From: Pseudomonas akapageensis
GTDB taxonomy: Bacteria; Pseudomonadota; Gammaproteobacteria; Pseudomonadales; Pseudomonadaceae
Assembly (NCBI RefSeq): GCF_011355085.1
Contig: NZ_VXCP01000012.1
Location: 1-38,565 of the forward strand
Reading direction: 5' to 3'
Length of the DNA: 38,565 nucleotides
Shown: piece by piece, positions 24,555-31,905 of the stretch
Layout: each line of letters opens with the position of its first letter
Position numbering within the stretch: the stretch's first letter is position 1
Translations under genes and position numbers: made by a program
Notes under the pieces: model-generated
What the model saw: the letters and a program-made list of their open reading frames with translations, nothing else
Told to the model about the DNA's origin: nothing
Database searches by the model: none

Positions 24555-25578
24555 ATGGTGGATGCCGGCAGAATGGGCCAGGCACGCCGCGACCTGGATG
24601 GTTTGGCCACACAACCAGGCGCTCTGGGAGTCGGGTTGGGGCGTCACCTTGCCACTGGTACAAGAGGACTTCGCCCGCGTGGCCAACGCCATCGCCCGAT
24701 TCGAACCGGTGAAAATGGTCGTCGACCCCTCTGCTGTCGAGCGTGCCAAGGCCTTGTGCGGAGCCAACATCGAACTGATCGAGTTGGCGGTCAATGACAG
24801 TTGGTGCCGGGACTCCGGCCCGAGCTTCGTCTGCCATCCGCAACAAGGCCTGGCCGGTGTGAGCTGGCGCTTCAACGCGTGGGGCGGGAAGTCCGCCCAT
24901 GACCTGGACGAAAGCCTGGCGCGCCGCGCACTCAACCTCCTGGGCATGCAGTGCTTTGGTACACCCTTGAGCAACGAAGGCGGCGCCATTCATGTGGACG
25001 GCGAGGGCACGCTGATCACCACTGAGTCGGTACTGCTCAACCCCAATCGCAACCCCGGCATGAACAAGGCCGAGATGGAGGAAATCTTCGCGCGCCTGCT
25101 CGGTGTGAAGAAGACCCTCTGGCTGCCGGGTGATCCTGACTATGTGACCGGTGACATGACCGATGGCCATGTGGATGGCGTGTGTGCCTTCGCCCGTCCT
25201 GGCGTGTTGCTGGTGGACGCCACCCACGACAGGAATTCGGTGTATGCCGAAGTCGCACGAGAAAACCGTCGTGCGCTGGAACTGGCAACCGATGCCCGGG
25301 GCCGCCAGTTCGAGCTGATCGAGTTGTATGAAGCCACCGATGCCGTGGACACCGAAGCTGAGGTGTTCTGTGCCTCCTACACCAATTTCTACATCGCCAA
25401 TGACGCCATCATCATGCCGGCCTATGGCATCGATGCCGACAAGGCGGCTGCCGACGTGTTGGCTCAGGCGTTCCCTGGACGCGAGGTGGTACCGGTGCGG
25501 ATCAATCATCTGGCCCATGGCGGTGGTGGTGTGCACTGCATCACCCAGCAACAGCCAGCCTGGCCACTGAAGGGGTGA
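24526..25578 (+). CDS. aguA: Agmatine deiminase
   Basis: A 350-residue cytoplasmic enzyme of the guanidino-group-modifying (PAD/AgDI) fold. It converts agmatine to N-carbamoylputrescine and ammonia. Seen in order: WWMPAEWARHAATWMVWP (11-28), DSWCRDSGPSFV (91-102), SNEGGAIHVDGEGTLITTES (149-168), LNPNRNPG, TDGHVDGVCAF (212-222) and the catalytic C338 in GGGGVHCITQQQP. ATG 24526 has AAAAGG at a fitting distance. The first residues MQQNEIRNSG match those of AguB in the window. It is followed after 4 bp by the polyamine-binding protein gene and then by a broken paralogue, forming one operon. It is the partner of aguB, about 14.6 kb away. Confidence 0.93.
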   Translation: MQQNEIRNSGWWMPAEWARHAATWMVWPHNQALWESGWGVTLPLVQEDFARVANAIARFEPVKMVVDPSAVERAKALCGANIELIELAVNDSWCRDSGPSFVCHPQQGLAGVSWRFNAWGGKSAHDLDESLARRALNLLGMQCFGTPLSNEGGAIHVDGEGTLITTESVLLNPNRNPGMNKAEMEEIFARLLGVKKTLWLPGDPDYVTGDMTDGHVDGVCAFARPGVLLVDATHDRNSVYAEVARENRRALELATDARGRQFELIELYEATDAVDTEAEVFCASYTNFYIANDAIIMPAYGIDADKAAADVLAQAFPGREVVPVRINHLAHGGGGVHCITQQQPAWPLKG

Positions 25579-25582
25579 TGCC

Positions 25583-26695
25583 ATGACCCTGCGGACTATT
25601 GCCAAAAAACGCTGGCTCAGCGCCTTGGGCCTGGCACTGTGCTGTGCCGTGCCGTCGCTGCATGCAGAGGAAAAAAACCTCAGGCTGTACAACTGGGCCG
25701 ACTATTTTGCCGAAGACACCCTGACCCGGTTCACCGCTGAAACCGGGATCAAGGTGATCTACGACGTCATGGATGGCAGTGAGACGCTGGAAGCCAAACT
25801 GCTGGCCGGCGGCAGCGGTTATGACCTGATCTTTCCGGGCGACACCGTTGCCGAGCGCCTGATGCGCGCCGGCAGCCTGCTGCCGCTGGACCGGTCGAAG
25901 CTCACGGCCCTGGATGACATCGAACCCGGTTTGCAGAAGCTGCGTACGCAGTATGAACATTCGAGCCAGGCCACCGTCCCCTACACCTGGGGCACCATCG
26001 GCCTGACCTCCAATGCCGAGCAGATCAAGCAGCGCATGCCCGATGCTCCGGTCAACAGTCTGGACATGCTGTTCAAACCGGAACTGGCCGCTCGGTTTGC
26101 CGACTGCGGCATCTCCATGATCGACTCGCCGGACGAAGTGCTCGCGGTCGTGCTCCATTATCTGGGGCGCGAGCCGCGCAGCGCCAGGCCCGAGGACCTG
26201 GCCGCGGCGAGTGAACTGCTGCTCAAGCTGCGGCCGTACATTCGCAAGTTCCAGTCCCAGCCGGTGACCGATCTGGTCAACGGCAACCTGTGCCTGTCGC
26301 TCGGTTACAGTGGGGACATGACCCAGGCGCAACGCACGGCCGATGCCGCCGGCAAGAAAACCACCTTCCAGTACCGTATACCCCGTGAGGGCACCACGGT
26401 ATGGATGGACACCATGGCGATTCCTGTCGACGCCAGACATCCGGAGTACGCCTACGCGTTCATCAACTTCGTCATGCGCCCGGAGAACATGGCTGCGATC
26501 AGCAACTTCACCGGTTATCCCACTTCCAATGCCAAGGCTCGCCCGAGCGTCGATGCGAGCATGCGCAACAACCCGGATATCTACCTCGACGAGGCCACCT
26601 TTGCACGACTGGTCCCGGGCAAGGACATTCCCCAGGCCGATATGCGGGCGCGCATGCGCACCTGGACCAAGTTCAAGACCGCCACCAGCAAATGA
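25583..26695 (+). CDS. Periplasmic polyamine-binding protein (PotF/SpuD-like)
   Basis: A 370-residue solute-binding protein with a signal peptide (MTLRTIAKKRWLSALGLALC, ending LHA). The PotF/SpuD ligand-site regions are visible: LRLYNWADYF (~33-42), GGSGYDLIFPGD, VPYTWGTIGL, LSLGYSGDMTQAQR, TTVWMDTMAIPVDA and NFTGYPTSNAKA. Length matches PotF (about 370). Ligands of this family are putrescine, spermidine, cadaverine or agmatine. Its place 4 bp after aguA suggests agmatine or putrescine. No permease or ATPase gene follows, so it must share those of another locus or act as a sensor; this is inferred. Confidence 0.9.
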   Translation: MTLRTIAKKRWLSALGLALCCAVPSLHAEEKNLRLYNWADYFAEDTLTRFTAETGIKVIYDVMDGSETLEAKLLAGGSGYDLIFPGDTVAERLMRAGSLLPLDRSKLTALDDIEPGLQKLRTQYEHSSQATVPYTWGTIGLTSNAEQIKQRMPDAPVNSLDMLFKPELAARFADCGISMIDSPDEVLAVVLHYLGREPRSARPEDLAAASELLLKLRPYIRKFQSQPVTDLVNGNLCLSLGYSGDMTQAQRTADAAGKKTTFQYRIPREGTTVWMDTMAIPVDARHPEYAYAFINFVMRPENMAAISNFTGYPTSNAKARPSVDASMRNNPDIYLDEATFARLVPGKDIPQADMRARMRTWTKFKTATSK

Positions 26696-26721
26696 CTTCA
26701 TGCAAGGATTCAAGGAGCACC

Positions 26722-27408
26722 ATGTCGACGCGTCGTCAGTTCATCAAGCAGATGTCGGTGGTAGCCGGCATGGGCGTGGCAGCGTCCATCGGCCTTACGC
26801 CCCTGCGCGCGCAAGCGGCCACCCCAGGCAGTTGGTACATGCCGGATGAGGGCGACAGCACTTTTCAGAATGTCCAAATGCGCCAGCGTCACCTTGTGGT
26901 CGTATGACTCAGGGTCGTTGTCGAGGTTGGCGATCACCACGCCCGGCTTGACGAACCGGGCGTAGAAATCGACGTGGGCGTCGGTGATGTCCTTGCCTTT
27001 GATGCCGGGCAGCCAGATGATCTTGCGCAGGCCCAGACGTTCTTTCAGTTCCTCTTCAACCTCGGCCTTGCTCCAGCCGGGGTTGCGGTTGGGATTGACC
27101 CAGCAGCTTTCGGTACGGATGCCGATGGCCGCAAGCTGCAGGTGCATACCCTGTCGCCACCGCTCAATCCGCGAAAGAGCAGGTTCAGTAGCAACACCCC
27201 GGATTTTGCTGCCGGCTACATCAACTACTTCGTGATCAACGGGGCGGTGATTGCGCCGGCGTTTGGTGACAGAGCGGCGGATGCCCGGGCCTTTGAGCTG
27301 TTGTCTGAACTCCATCCGGATCGGGAGGTGGTGCTGCTCAATATCGACGCGATCGCCGCCGGTGGGGGCGGGATTCACTGTGTGACCAGTCATCAGCCGG
27401 TGGCTTAG
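26722..27408 (+). pseudogene. Tat-exported agmatine deiminase paralogue broken by an internal inversion and deletion
   Basis: Three pieces of one gene are seen. 26722-26856 (+) encodes a twin-arginine leader (MSTRRQFIKQ... to RAQAA) and WYMPDEGD, the start of the mature enzyme. 26857-27114 carries, on the minus strand, TESCWVNPNRNPGWSKAEVE to HLDILKSA, equivalent to aguA residues 166-254. 27115-27408 (+) goes on with TDADGRKLQVH to GGGGIHCVTSHQPVA, including the catalytic Cys. Inverting 26857-27114 rejoins ILKSA to TDADGRK in frame (compare LELATDARGR in aguA). About 147 residues between GD and TES are still missing, including the equivalents of the DSWCRDSGP and EGGAIH motifs. A functional enzyme is not expected. 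An intact homologue would be about 370 residues. Confidence 0.88.
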
Positions 27409-27462
27409 TCGGGCCGCTCCTACAGGTCTGGGTACCGGAGCCGGTCTGTTGTCGTCTTCTGG

Positions 27463-27546
27463 TTAAAGCGGAGAAATCGTAGCAAGCGCACCAATCACGA
27501 TCGTTAGAGTGAGAAATCCACCCAGAAAAATTGCCATCTTCAACAT
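27463..27546 (-). CDS. Candidate small membrane peptide (27 residues)
   Basis: An ATG at 27546 with GGAGG four bases upstream opens a 27-codon frame ending TAA at 27465-27463. The peptide begins MLKMAIFLGG and is hydrophobic over nearly its whole length (FLTLTIVIGALATI follows), like a single transmembrane segment with one or two positive charges at the N-terminus. It lies in the otherwise empty 420-bp stretch 27409-27828. I do not recognise a family. Support is limited to the Shine-Dalgarno and the composition. The rest of the stretch holds no gene I can support. Confidence 0.4.
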   Translation of the reverse strand: MLKMAIFLGGFLTLTIVIGALATISPL

Positions 27547-27828
27547 GCGGCCTCCAGAATTTCAAAACTTCGGTGGGATTCATTCTAAGGTGGGGGGGTG
27601 GGTCCGATACAGACGCAGGTGGCAGAGAAAAATACGGATCAGAGCAGCAGGCTGAATATTAAAACCCGAGATCCGACATTCGGATTGAACGTAGCGCGTC
27701 CACTGCACATCAAACGCCTTGCCCCTACAAGGGGGACGCCTATTATTTCAGCTGGAGCGCCGCCACCCCTGCAACTGCCAGGGGATCGACAGATCAGCCG
27801 ATCGTCGACACACCGGAGAGCAACCCTG

Positions 27829-29976
27829 ATGACCAGCATCTCAAGCGAGCTACGCGACCTTCCCGCCAGTAGCGCACTGCTCAAGCGCTACCAGACGATT
27901 CGCAACCGGACCGAACGTCTGGTTGCACCGCTGGGCCCCGAGGACATGGTCGTCCAGTCGATGCCCGATGCCAGCCCCGCCAAGTGGCACATGGCACACA
28001 CCACCTGGTTCTTCGAGACCTTCCTGCTGGCCGAAAATCTTGCCGGCTATCGTCCGTTCGATCCGGCTTTCGGCTACCTGTTCAACTCCTACTACGAAGC
28101 TGTCGGCCCCCGTCATCCCCGGGCGCAACGCGGATTGCTGACCCGTCCGAGCGTGGCCAGGGTGCTGGACTATCGCAAGCATGTGGATGAGCACATGTGC
28201 ACCTTGCTGGCTTCGCCGTTGCCCGAAGACACCACTCAATTGATCGAGCTGGGCCTGGCCCATGAGGAGCAACACCAGGAACTGTTGCTGATGGACATCC
28301 TGCATCTGTTCAGTACCTCGTCGCTCAAGCCCGCCTATGACCTGCGCTGGCCCTCGGACCTCTCCGGTCGCCGCGGCCGGTTCAAGCCGCTCAAGGGCGG
28401 GCTGACCGAAATGGGTCACAAGGGCAGGGGGTTTGCCTTCGACAACGAAGGTCCAAGGCACAGCACTTACCTGCAGCCCTTCGAGATCAGCGACCGTCTG
28501 GTGACCAACGGTCAATGGCTGGCCTTCATGGCGGATGGCGGCTACAGCAAGGCCAATCTCTGGCTATCGGACGGCTGGGCGGTCGTGCAGCAAAACGGCT
28601 GGAATGCCCCGCTTTATTGGCAGCAGGATGAACAGGGGTGGCGGCAGATGACGTTGCGTGGTCTGGTACCTGTCGACCCGGCGGCGCCGGTGATCTGCAT
28701 CAGCTACTACGAAGCTGCCGCGTTTGCCCAGTGGGCCGATGCCCGCCTGCCCACCGAAGCCGAGTGGGAAGCCGCCGCCGAGGCCGGACTGCTGGAGCAG
28801 GTCGACGACGTGGCCTGGCAGTGGACACAGAGTGCGTACAACGCCTATCCGGGATTTCGCCCGGCGGCCAGCGCGGTAGGTGAATACAACGGCAAGTTCA
28901 TGATCAACGTGATGGTCTTGCGTGGCGGTGCCAGTATTACGCCACCCGGCCATGCCCGCTCGACCTATCGCAACTTCTTTGGTCCGGACAAGCGCTGGAT
29001 GTTCGCCGGTCTGCGTCTGGCCCGTGATGCGCGCCAACCGGGCACGGTGAACAACCACGACAGTGAGTTTGGCCGGGATGTCATCGGCGGCTTGTCGGCC
29101 CCGCTCAAAAGCCTGTCACCCAAATATTTCTACGATGCCGCGGGCTCCGAGTTGTTCGAAGCCATTTGCGAGACCGCCGAGTACTACCCGACCCGTGCCG
29201 AAACCGCGCTGCTGACCCGCGTTGCGCCACAGATTGCCGCTGGCATTCCAGCGGGTGCGGCCCTGGTGGAGTTCGGTAGCGGCGCCAGCGTGAAGACCCG
29301 CCTGCTGCTGGACGCCGCGCCACAGATTGCCCTGTACGTGCCCATCGACATCAGCGCCAATGCACTGAACAAGGCTGCCGCGCTATTGAAAAAGCAGTTC
29401 AAGGCGTTGCAGGTCGCGCCGCTGCTCGATGATTTCAGCCGTGCCCTGCAATTGCCGGCCGAAGCCGCCGGGCACACCCACGTAGGGTTCTTCCCGGGTT
29501 CCACCATCGGCAATTTCACCCATGACCACGCTGTGAAATTCCTGCGTTCGGCTCACGCGCTTTTGGGGGATGGCGCACACTTCATCGTTGGGGTGGACCT
29601 GGTCAAGGACGCCGCCACCCTGGTCGCGGCCTACGACGACGCCGAAGGCGTGACCGCGCGGTTCAACAAGAACCTGCTGGTGCGCATCAATCGCGAATTG
29701 GACGGCGACTTCAACATCGAGGACTTCGACCACCTGGCGTTGTGGAACGCCTCCGAGGAGCGCATGGAGATGTACCTGGTGAGCCGCCATGAACACGTGG
29801 TCAAGGTCGCCGGGCACACCTTCCACTTCAGCGCCGGAGAACGTTTGCATACCGAGAACTCGCACAAATTCACCGTCCAATCCTTCAGCGAACTGGCGCA
29901 GCGGGGCGGTTGGTCGGTGAGTGGTTACTGGGTGAGCGAGGCGCCGCAGGTGGCGTTGTTCAGTTTGAAGGGGTGA
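27829..29976 (+). CDS. EgtB-EgtD fusion: ergothioneine sulfoxide synthase plus histidine N-alpha-trimethyltransferase
   Basis: A 715-residue two-domain protein. Residues 1 to ~400 are EgtB: a DinB-like part with iron ligands H54 (SPAKWHMAHTTWFFE) and H145/H149 (LAHEEQHQELLLMDI), then an FGE-sulfatase domain with RLPTEAEWEAAAEAG and LRGGASITPPGHARSTYRNF. After a ~25-residue linker, residues ~420-715 are EgtD (Methyltransf_33): LSPKYFYDAAGSELFEAI, VEFGSGASVKTRLLLDA, YVPIDIS, FFPGSTIGNF and NRELDGDFNIEDF. EgtD trimethylates histidine to hercynine; EgtB joins it to a thiol donor using O2 and Fe(II). ATG 27829 has GGAGAG 8 nt before it; the open frame further upstream lacks similarity. No egtA, egtC or egtE is in the window. 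OvoA has a similar outline, but its methyltransferase is of another family. Confidence 0.88.
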   Translation: MTSISSELRDLPASSALLKRYQTIRNRTERLVAPLGPEDMVVQSMPDASPAKWHMAHTTWFFETFLLAENLAGYRPFDPAFGYLFNSYYEAVGPRHPRAQRGLLTRPSVARVLDYRKHVDEHMCTLLASPLPEDTTQLIELGLAHEEQHQELLLMDILHLFSTSSLKPAYDLRWPSDLSGRRGRFKPLKGGLTEMGHKGRGFAFDNEGPRHSTYLQPFEISDRLVTNGQWLAFMADGGYSKANLWLSDGWAVVQQNGWNAPLYWQQDEQGWRQMTLRGLVPVDPAAPVICISYYEAAAFAQWADARLPTEAEWEAAAEAGLLEQVDDVAWQWTQSAYNAYPGFRPAASAVGEYNGKFMINVMVLRGGASITPPGHARSTYRNFFGPDKRWMFAGLRLARDARQPGTVNNHDSEFGRDVIGGLSAPLKSLSPKYFYDAAGSELFEAICETAEYYPTRAETALLTRVAPQIAAGIPAGAALVEFGSGASVKTRLLLDAAPQIALYVPIDISANALNKAAALLKKQFKALQVAPLLDDFSRALQLPAEAAGHTHVGFFPGSTIGNFTHDHAVKFLRSAHALLGDGAHFIVGVDLVKDAATLVAAYDDAEGVTARFNKNLLVRINRELDGDFNIEDFDHLALWNASEERMEMYLVSRHEHVVKVAGHTFHFSAGERLHTENSHKFTVQSFSELAQRGGWSVSGYWVSEAPQVALFSLKG

Positions 29977-29996
29977 TTTTGCGCCAGACCCTGTTT

Positions 29997-30107
29997 CTCG
30001 TTCCCACGCTCCGCGTGGGAACGCAGTGTTAGACGCTCCGCGTCGACCTGGCAGAAGGCAACGCAGAGCGTCGCAAGAGGCATTCCCACGCGGAGCGTGG
30101 GAATGAG
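29997..30107. repeat. REP/BIME-like element, copy 1
   Basis: Outer arms ctcgttcccacgctccgcgt... (29997-30023) and cattcccacgcggagcgtgg... (30081-30107) enclose inner arms built on gacgctccgcgtc and acgcagagcgtc. It lies between the convergent egtBD and cupin genes. Related copies are at 35264-35374 and 38472 to the window end. Confidence 0.88.
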
Positions 30108-30123
30108 GTGATCACGGCCGGCC

Positions 30124-30777
30124 TCAAAGGCCCAGATCCGGCGCCGCATCCTTGAACCAGATGCGCGCGCCCGCAGCGCCAGCCGAGGCTTCCAACGGCG
30201 TGCCCGGCGGCAGGCGCATCCAGCTCAATGGAACCAGTCGAAAACCTGTGCCCATGAGCTCGCCTTCCAGAACGAACATTTCCAACCCTCGGGAATTATC
30301 GAGTCGAAGGCCGGTGCCCGCCTGAATATCCTCCAGCCAGACACGTTCATGCTCGTTTTCAAACAGCCGCTGGCTGCCCTCGGCGCGCAGTTGCGTGACG
30401 CATGGCTCGCGGTCGTCGGGGTGAAACTGGCGCAGGCGCACGAAGATCATGCAGCCTGAGCTTGCGCCGGGAGTGTGCTGGCTGCCCGGTGGATTGCGCA
30501 CGTAACTGCCGACAGGGTAGTGGCCGTGCTCGTCCTCGAACACGCCCTCCAGCACCAGGAACTCTTCGCCGCCTGAATGCAGATGCGCACTGAAGTGACT
30601 CCCCGGCGCATAGCGCACCAGGGAGGTGGCGCGTGCCTGCTCCCCGCCGACCCGATACAACGGGCGTCTGTCGACACCGGCAAGGGGGCTAGCGATCCAT
30701 GGCAGGCTTGCGCCATGCATGATCGCAGGCTCTTTGAGATCAGCATTCAGATATTCCTGGATCACCGTTCTGTCCAT
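30124..30777 (-). CDS. Two-domain cupin protein (ChrR cupin-like)
   Basis: A 217-residue protein. The first cupin has the metal-binding pattern HFSAHLHSGGEEFLVLEG (H65, H67, E71/E72) and the second motif PPGSQHTP (H101). A second, degenerate cupin follows (SRGLEMFVLEGELMGTGFRL, WMRLPPGTP) without the histidines. This resembles the C-terminal domain of anti-sigma factor ChrR and stand-alone ChrR-like cupins. No N-terminal zinc-binding anti-sigma domain and no sigma factor gene are nearby, so a regulatory role like ChrR is unlikely. The function is unknown. It converges with egtBD. Confidence 0.8.
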   Translation of the reverse strand: MDRTVIQEYLNADLKEPAIMHGASLPWIASPLAGVDRRPLYRVGGEQARATSLVRYAPGSHFSAHLHSGGEEFLVLEGVFEDEHGHYPVGSYVRNPPGSQHTPGASSGCMIFVRLRQFHPDDREPCVTQLRAEGSQRLFENEHERVWLEDIQAGTGLRLDNSRGLEMFVLEGELMGTGFRLVPLSWMRLPPGTPLEASAGAAGARIWFKDAAPDLGL

Positions 30778-30887
30778 CCGCCCATGACTACGATTTCAGC
30801 CCTTTCTCGTTGTGATCATCGTACTGCGCATCTGCAGTGGTGGACAGTGGGGTGTCGTACGCCACACGAAGCTGTCGATTCAACCGC

Positions 30888-31802
30888 TCAATGCAGCGCC
30901 TGCTCATCCAGGTACTGACTCAGGCACTCGATGAACGCCTGGTGCTTGCGGGTATGACGCCGGTGCACCGGATAGATCGCATGGATGGTCGAGCCGAACT
31001 GATCCGGGTCCAGGTCGGCATCGGTCAGCAGCTGTACCAGTTCGCCACGCCTGATATAGGGAGCTGCACTCCACTGCGGGCAGAATTGCAATCCCAGGCC
31101 CGCGCGCAGGGCGCCGAACAGGAAGTCGTAGTTGTCGCTGGTCATGCGCGGCACCGGTTGCGGTATGCGCTGGCGCTCGCCTTGATGGGTCAGCCACCAG
31201 TAATGCGGGTGCAAGGCCGGGTGTCGAAAGATCAACCAGTCGTGTTGATCGAAGGTATGCGGCAGCACCTCGAGCGGTTTGCGTTGCAGGTAGCGGGGGC
31301 TGGCACATAGCAGAATGCGGTTGGCGGTCAGCGGCCGCACGATGAGGCCGGGCAATTCAACGGGGCCGTCGCGCACGGCCAGATCGTAGCTGCCTTCGAG
31401 CAGGTCGACGAACTCATCGGTGAGCACGATATCCAGGCGCATCTGCGGGTAGCGTTCAAGAAAGCGGCAACACACGGCATTGAGAAAGGCCGGGGCGAAG
31501 GAGGGCGGGGCCGCCACCCGCAGCACGCCGCACATCTCCTGCTGCAGCTGGTCAATATCCTCGCGCGCCTGTTGCAGCTGCGCCAGTACTTGCCGTGCGT
31601 TGACAAGGTAGATCTGCCCGGCTTCGGTCAGGGCAATCCGCCGCGTGGAGCGCTCGAACAGGCGAGTGCCCAGTTCCGTCTCAAGGTGGGTCACGGCCCG
31701 CGTCAAGGCCGAGGTGGTCTTGCCCAGGTGGGCGGCGGCCCGGGTGAAACTGCCCTGGTCGGCAGTGGCCACGAACATGGCCATGGCGCCCAATTGGTCC
31801 AT
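30888..31802 (-). CDS. LysR-family regulator divergent from an exported amidohydrolase
   Basis: A 304-residue LysR regulator of the CrgA/YafC type. The HTH is MDQLGAMAMFVATADQGSFT, then HLGKTTSALTRAVTHLE, followed by a complete effector domain (DIVLTDEFVDLLEGSYDLAV). It is divergent from the amidohydrolase gene with 103 bp between starts, and it probably regulates that gene. The intergenic region contains ctttctggaaag (31813-31824), a short dyad that is a candidate site, but the pattern is weak. Length is normal. Confidence 0.88.
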   Translation of the reverse strand: MDQLGAMAMFVATADQGSFTRAAAHLGKTTSALTRAVTHLETELGTRLFERSTRRIALTEAGQIYLVNARQVLAQLQQAREDIDQLQQEMCGVLRVAAPPSFAPAFLNAVCCRFLERYPQMRLDIVLTDEFVDLLEGSYDLAVRDGPVELPGLIVRPLTANRILLCASPRYLQRKPLEVLPHTFDQHDWLIFRHPALHPHYWWLTHQGERQRIPQPVPRMTSDNYDFLFGALRAGLGLQFCPQWSAAPYIRRGELVQLLTDADLDPDQFGSTIHAIYPVHRRHTRKHQAFIECLSQYLDEQALH

Positions 31803-31905
31803 TTACTTTTTCCTTTCTGGAAAGTATGTCTTTCAGGCATCAAGTATTCTTCGCATCGCCTGACTTGGCTAGTCTCTCGGCCATTCTTACAAGAAAAGGT
31901 GCGGA

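Noticed and set aside
24406..26713. Two long minus-strand open frames opposite aguA and the PotF-like gene
   Set aside because: They are antisense to well-supported genes and show no family motifs.
26710..27393. A 227-codon minus-strand frame as an independent gene
   Set aside because: Only its middle (27114-26857) resembles agmatine deiminase; both ends are antisense to the plus-strand parts of the same broken gene, so it is an inverted fragment and not a gene.
27598..27828. Extended N-terminus (77 codons) of the EgtB-EgtD gene
   Set aside because: No similarity to EgtB, no ribosome binding site at the upstream start, and a good one before ATG 27829.
27829..29030. The FGE-like domain of EgtB as the maturase for the arylsulfatase at 13108-15558
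   Set aside because: It is preceded by a DinB-like domain with the EgtB iron ligands; formylglycine-generating enzymes lack this and use active-site cysteines not seen here.
27829..29976. OvoA (ovothiol synthase) as identity of the two-domain protein
   Set aside because: The C-terminal half carries the EgtD-type motifs (FGSGASVKTRLLLDA, FFPGSTIGNF, NRELDGDFNIEDF), unlike the OvoA methyltransferase.
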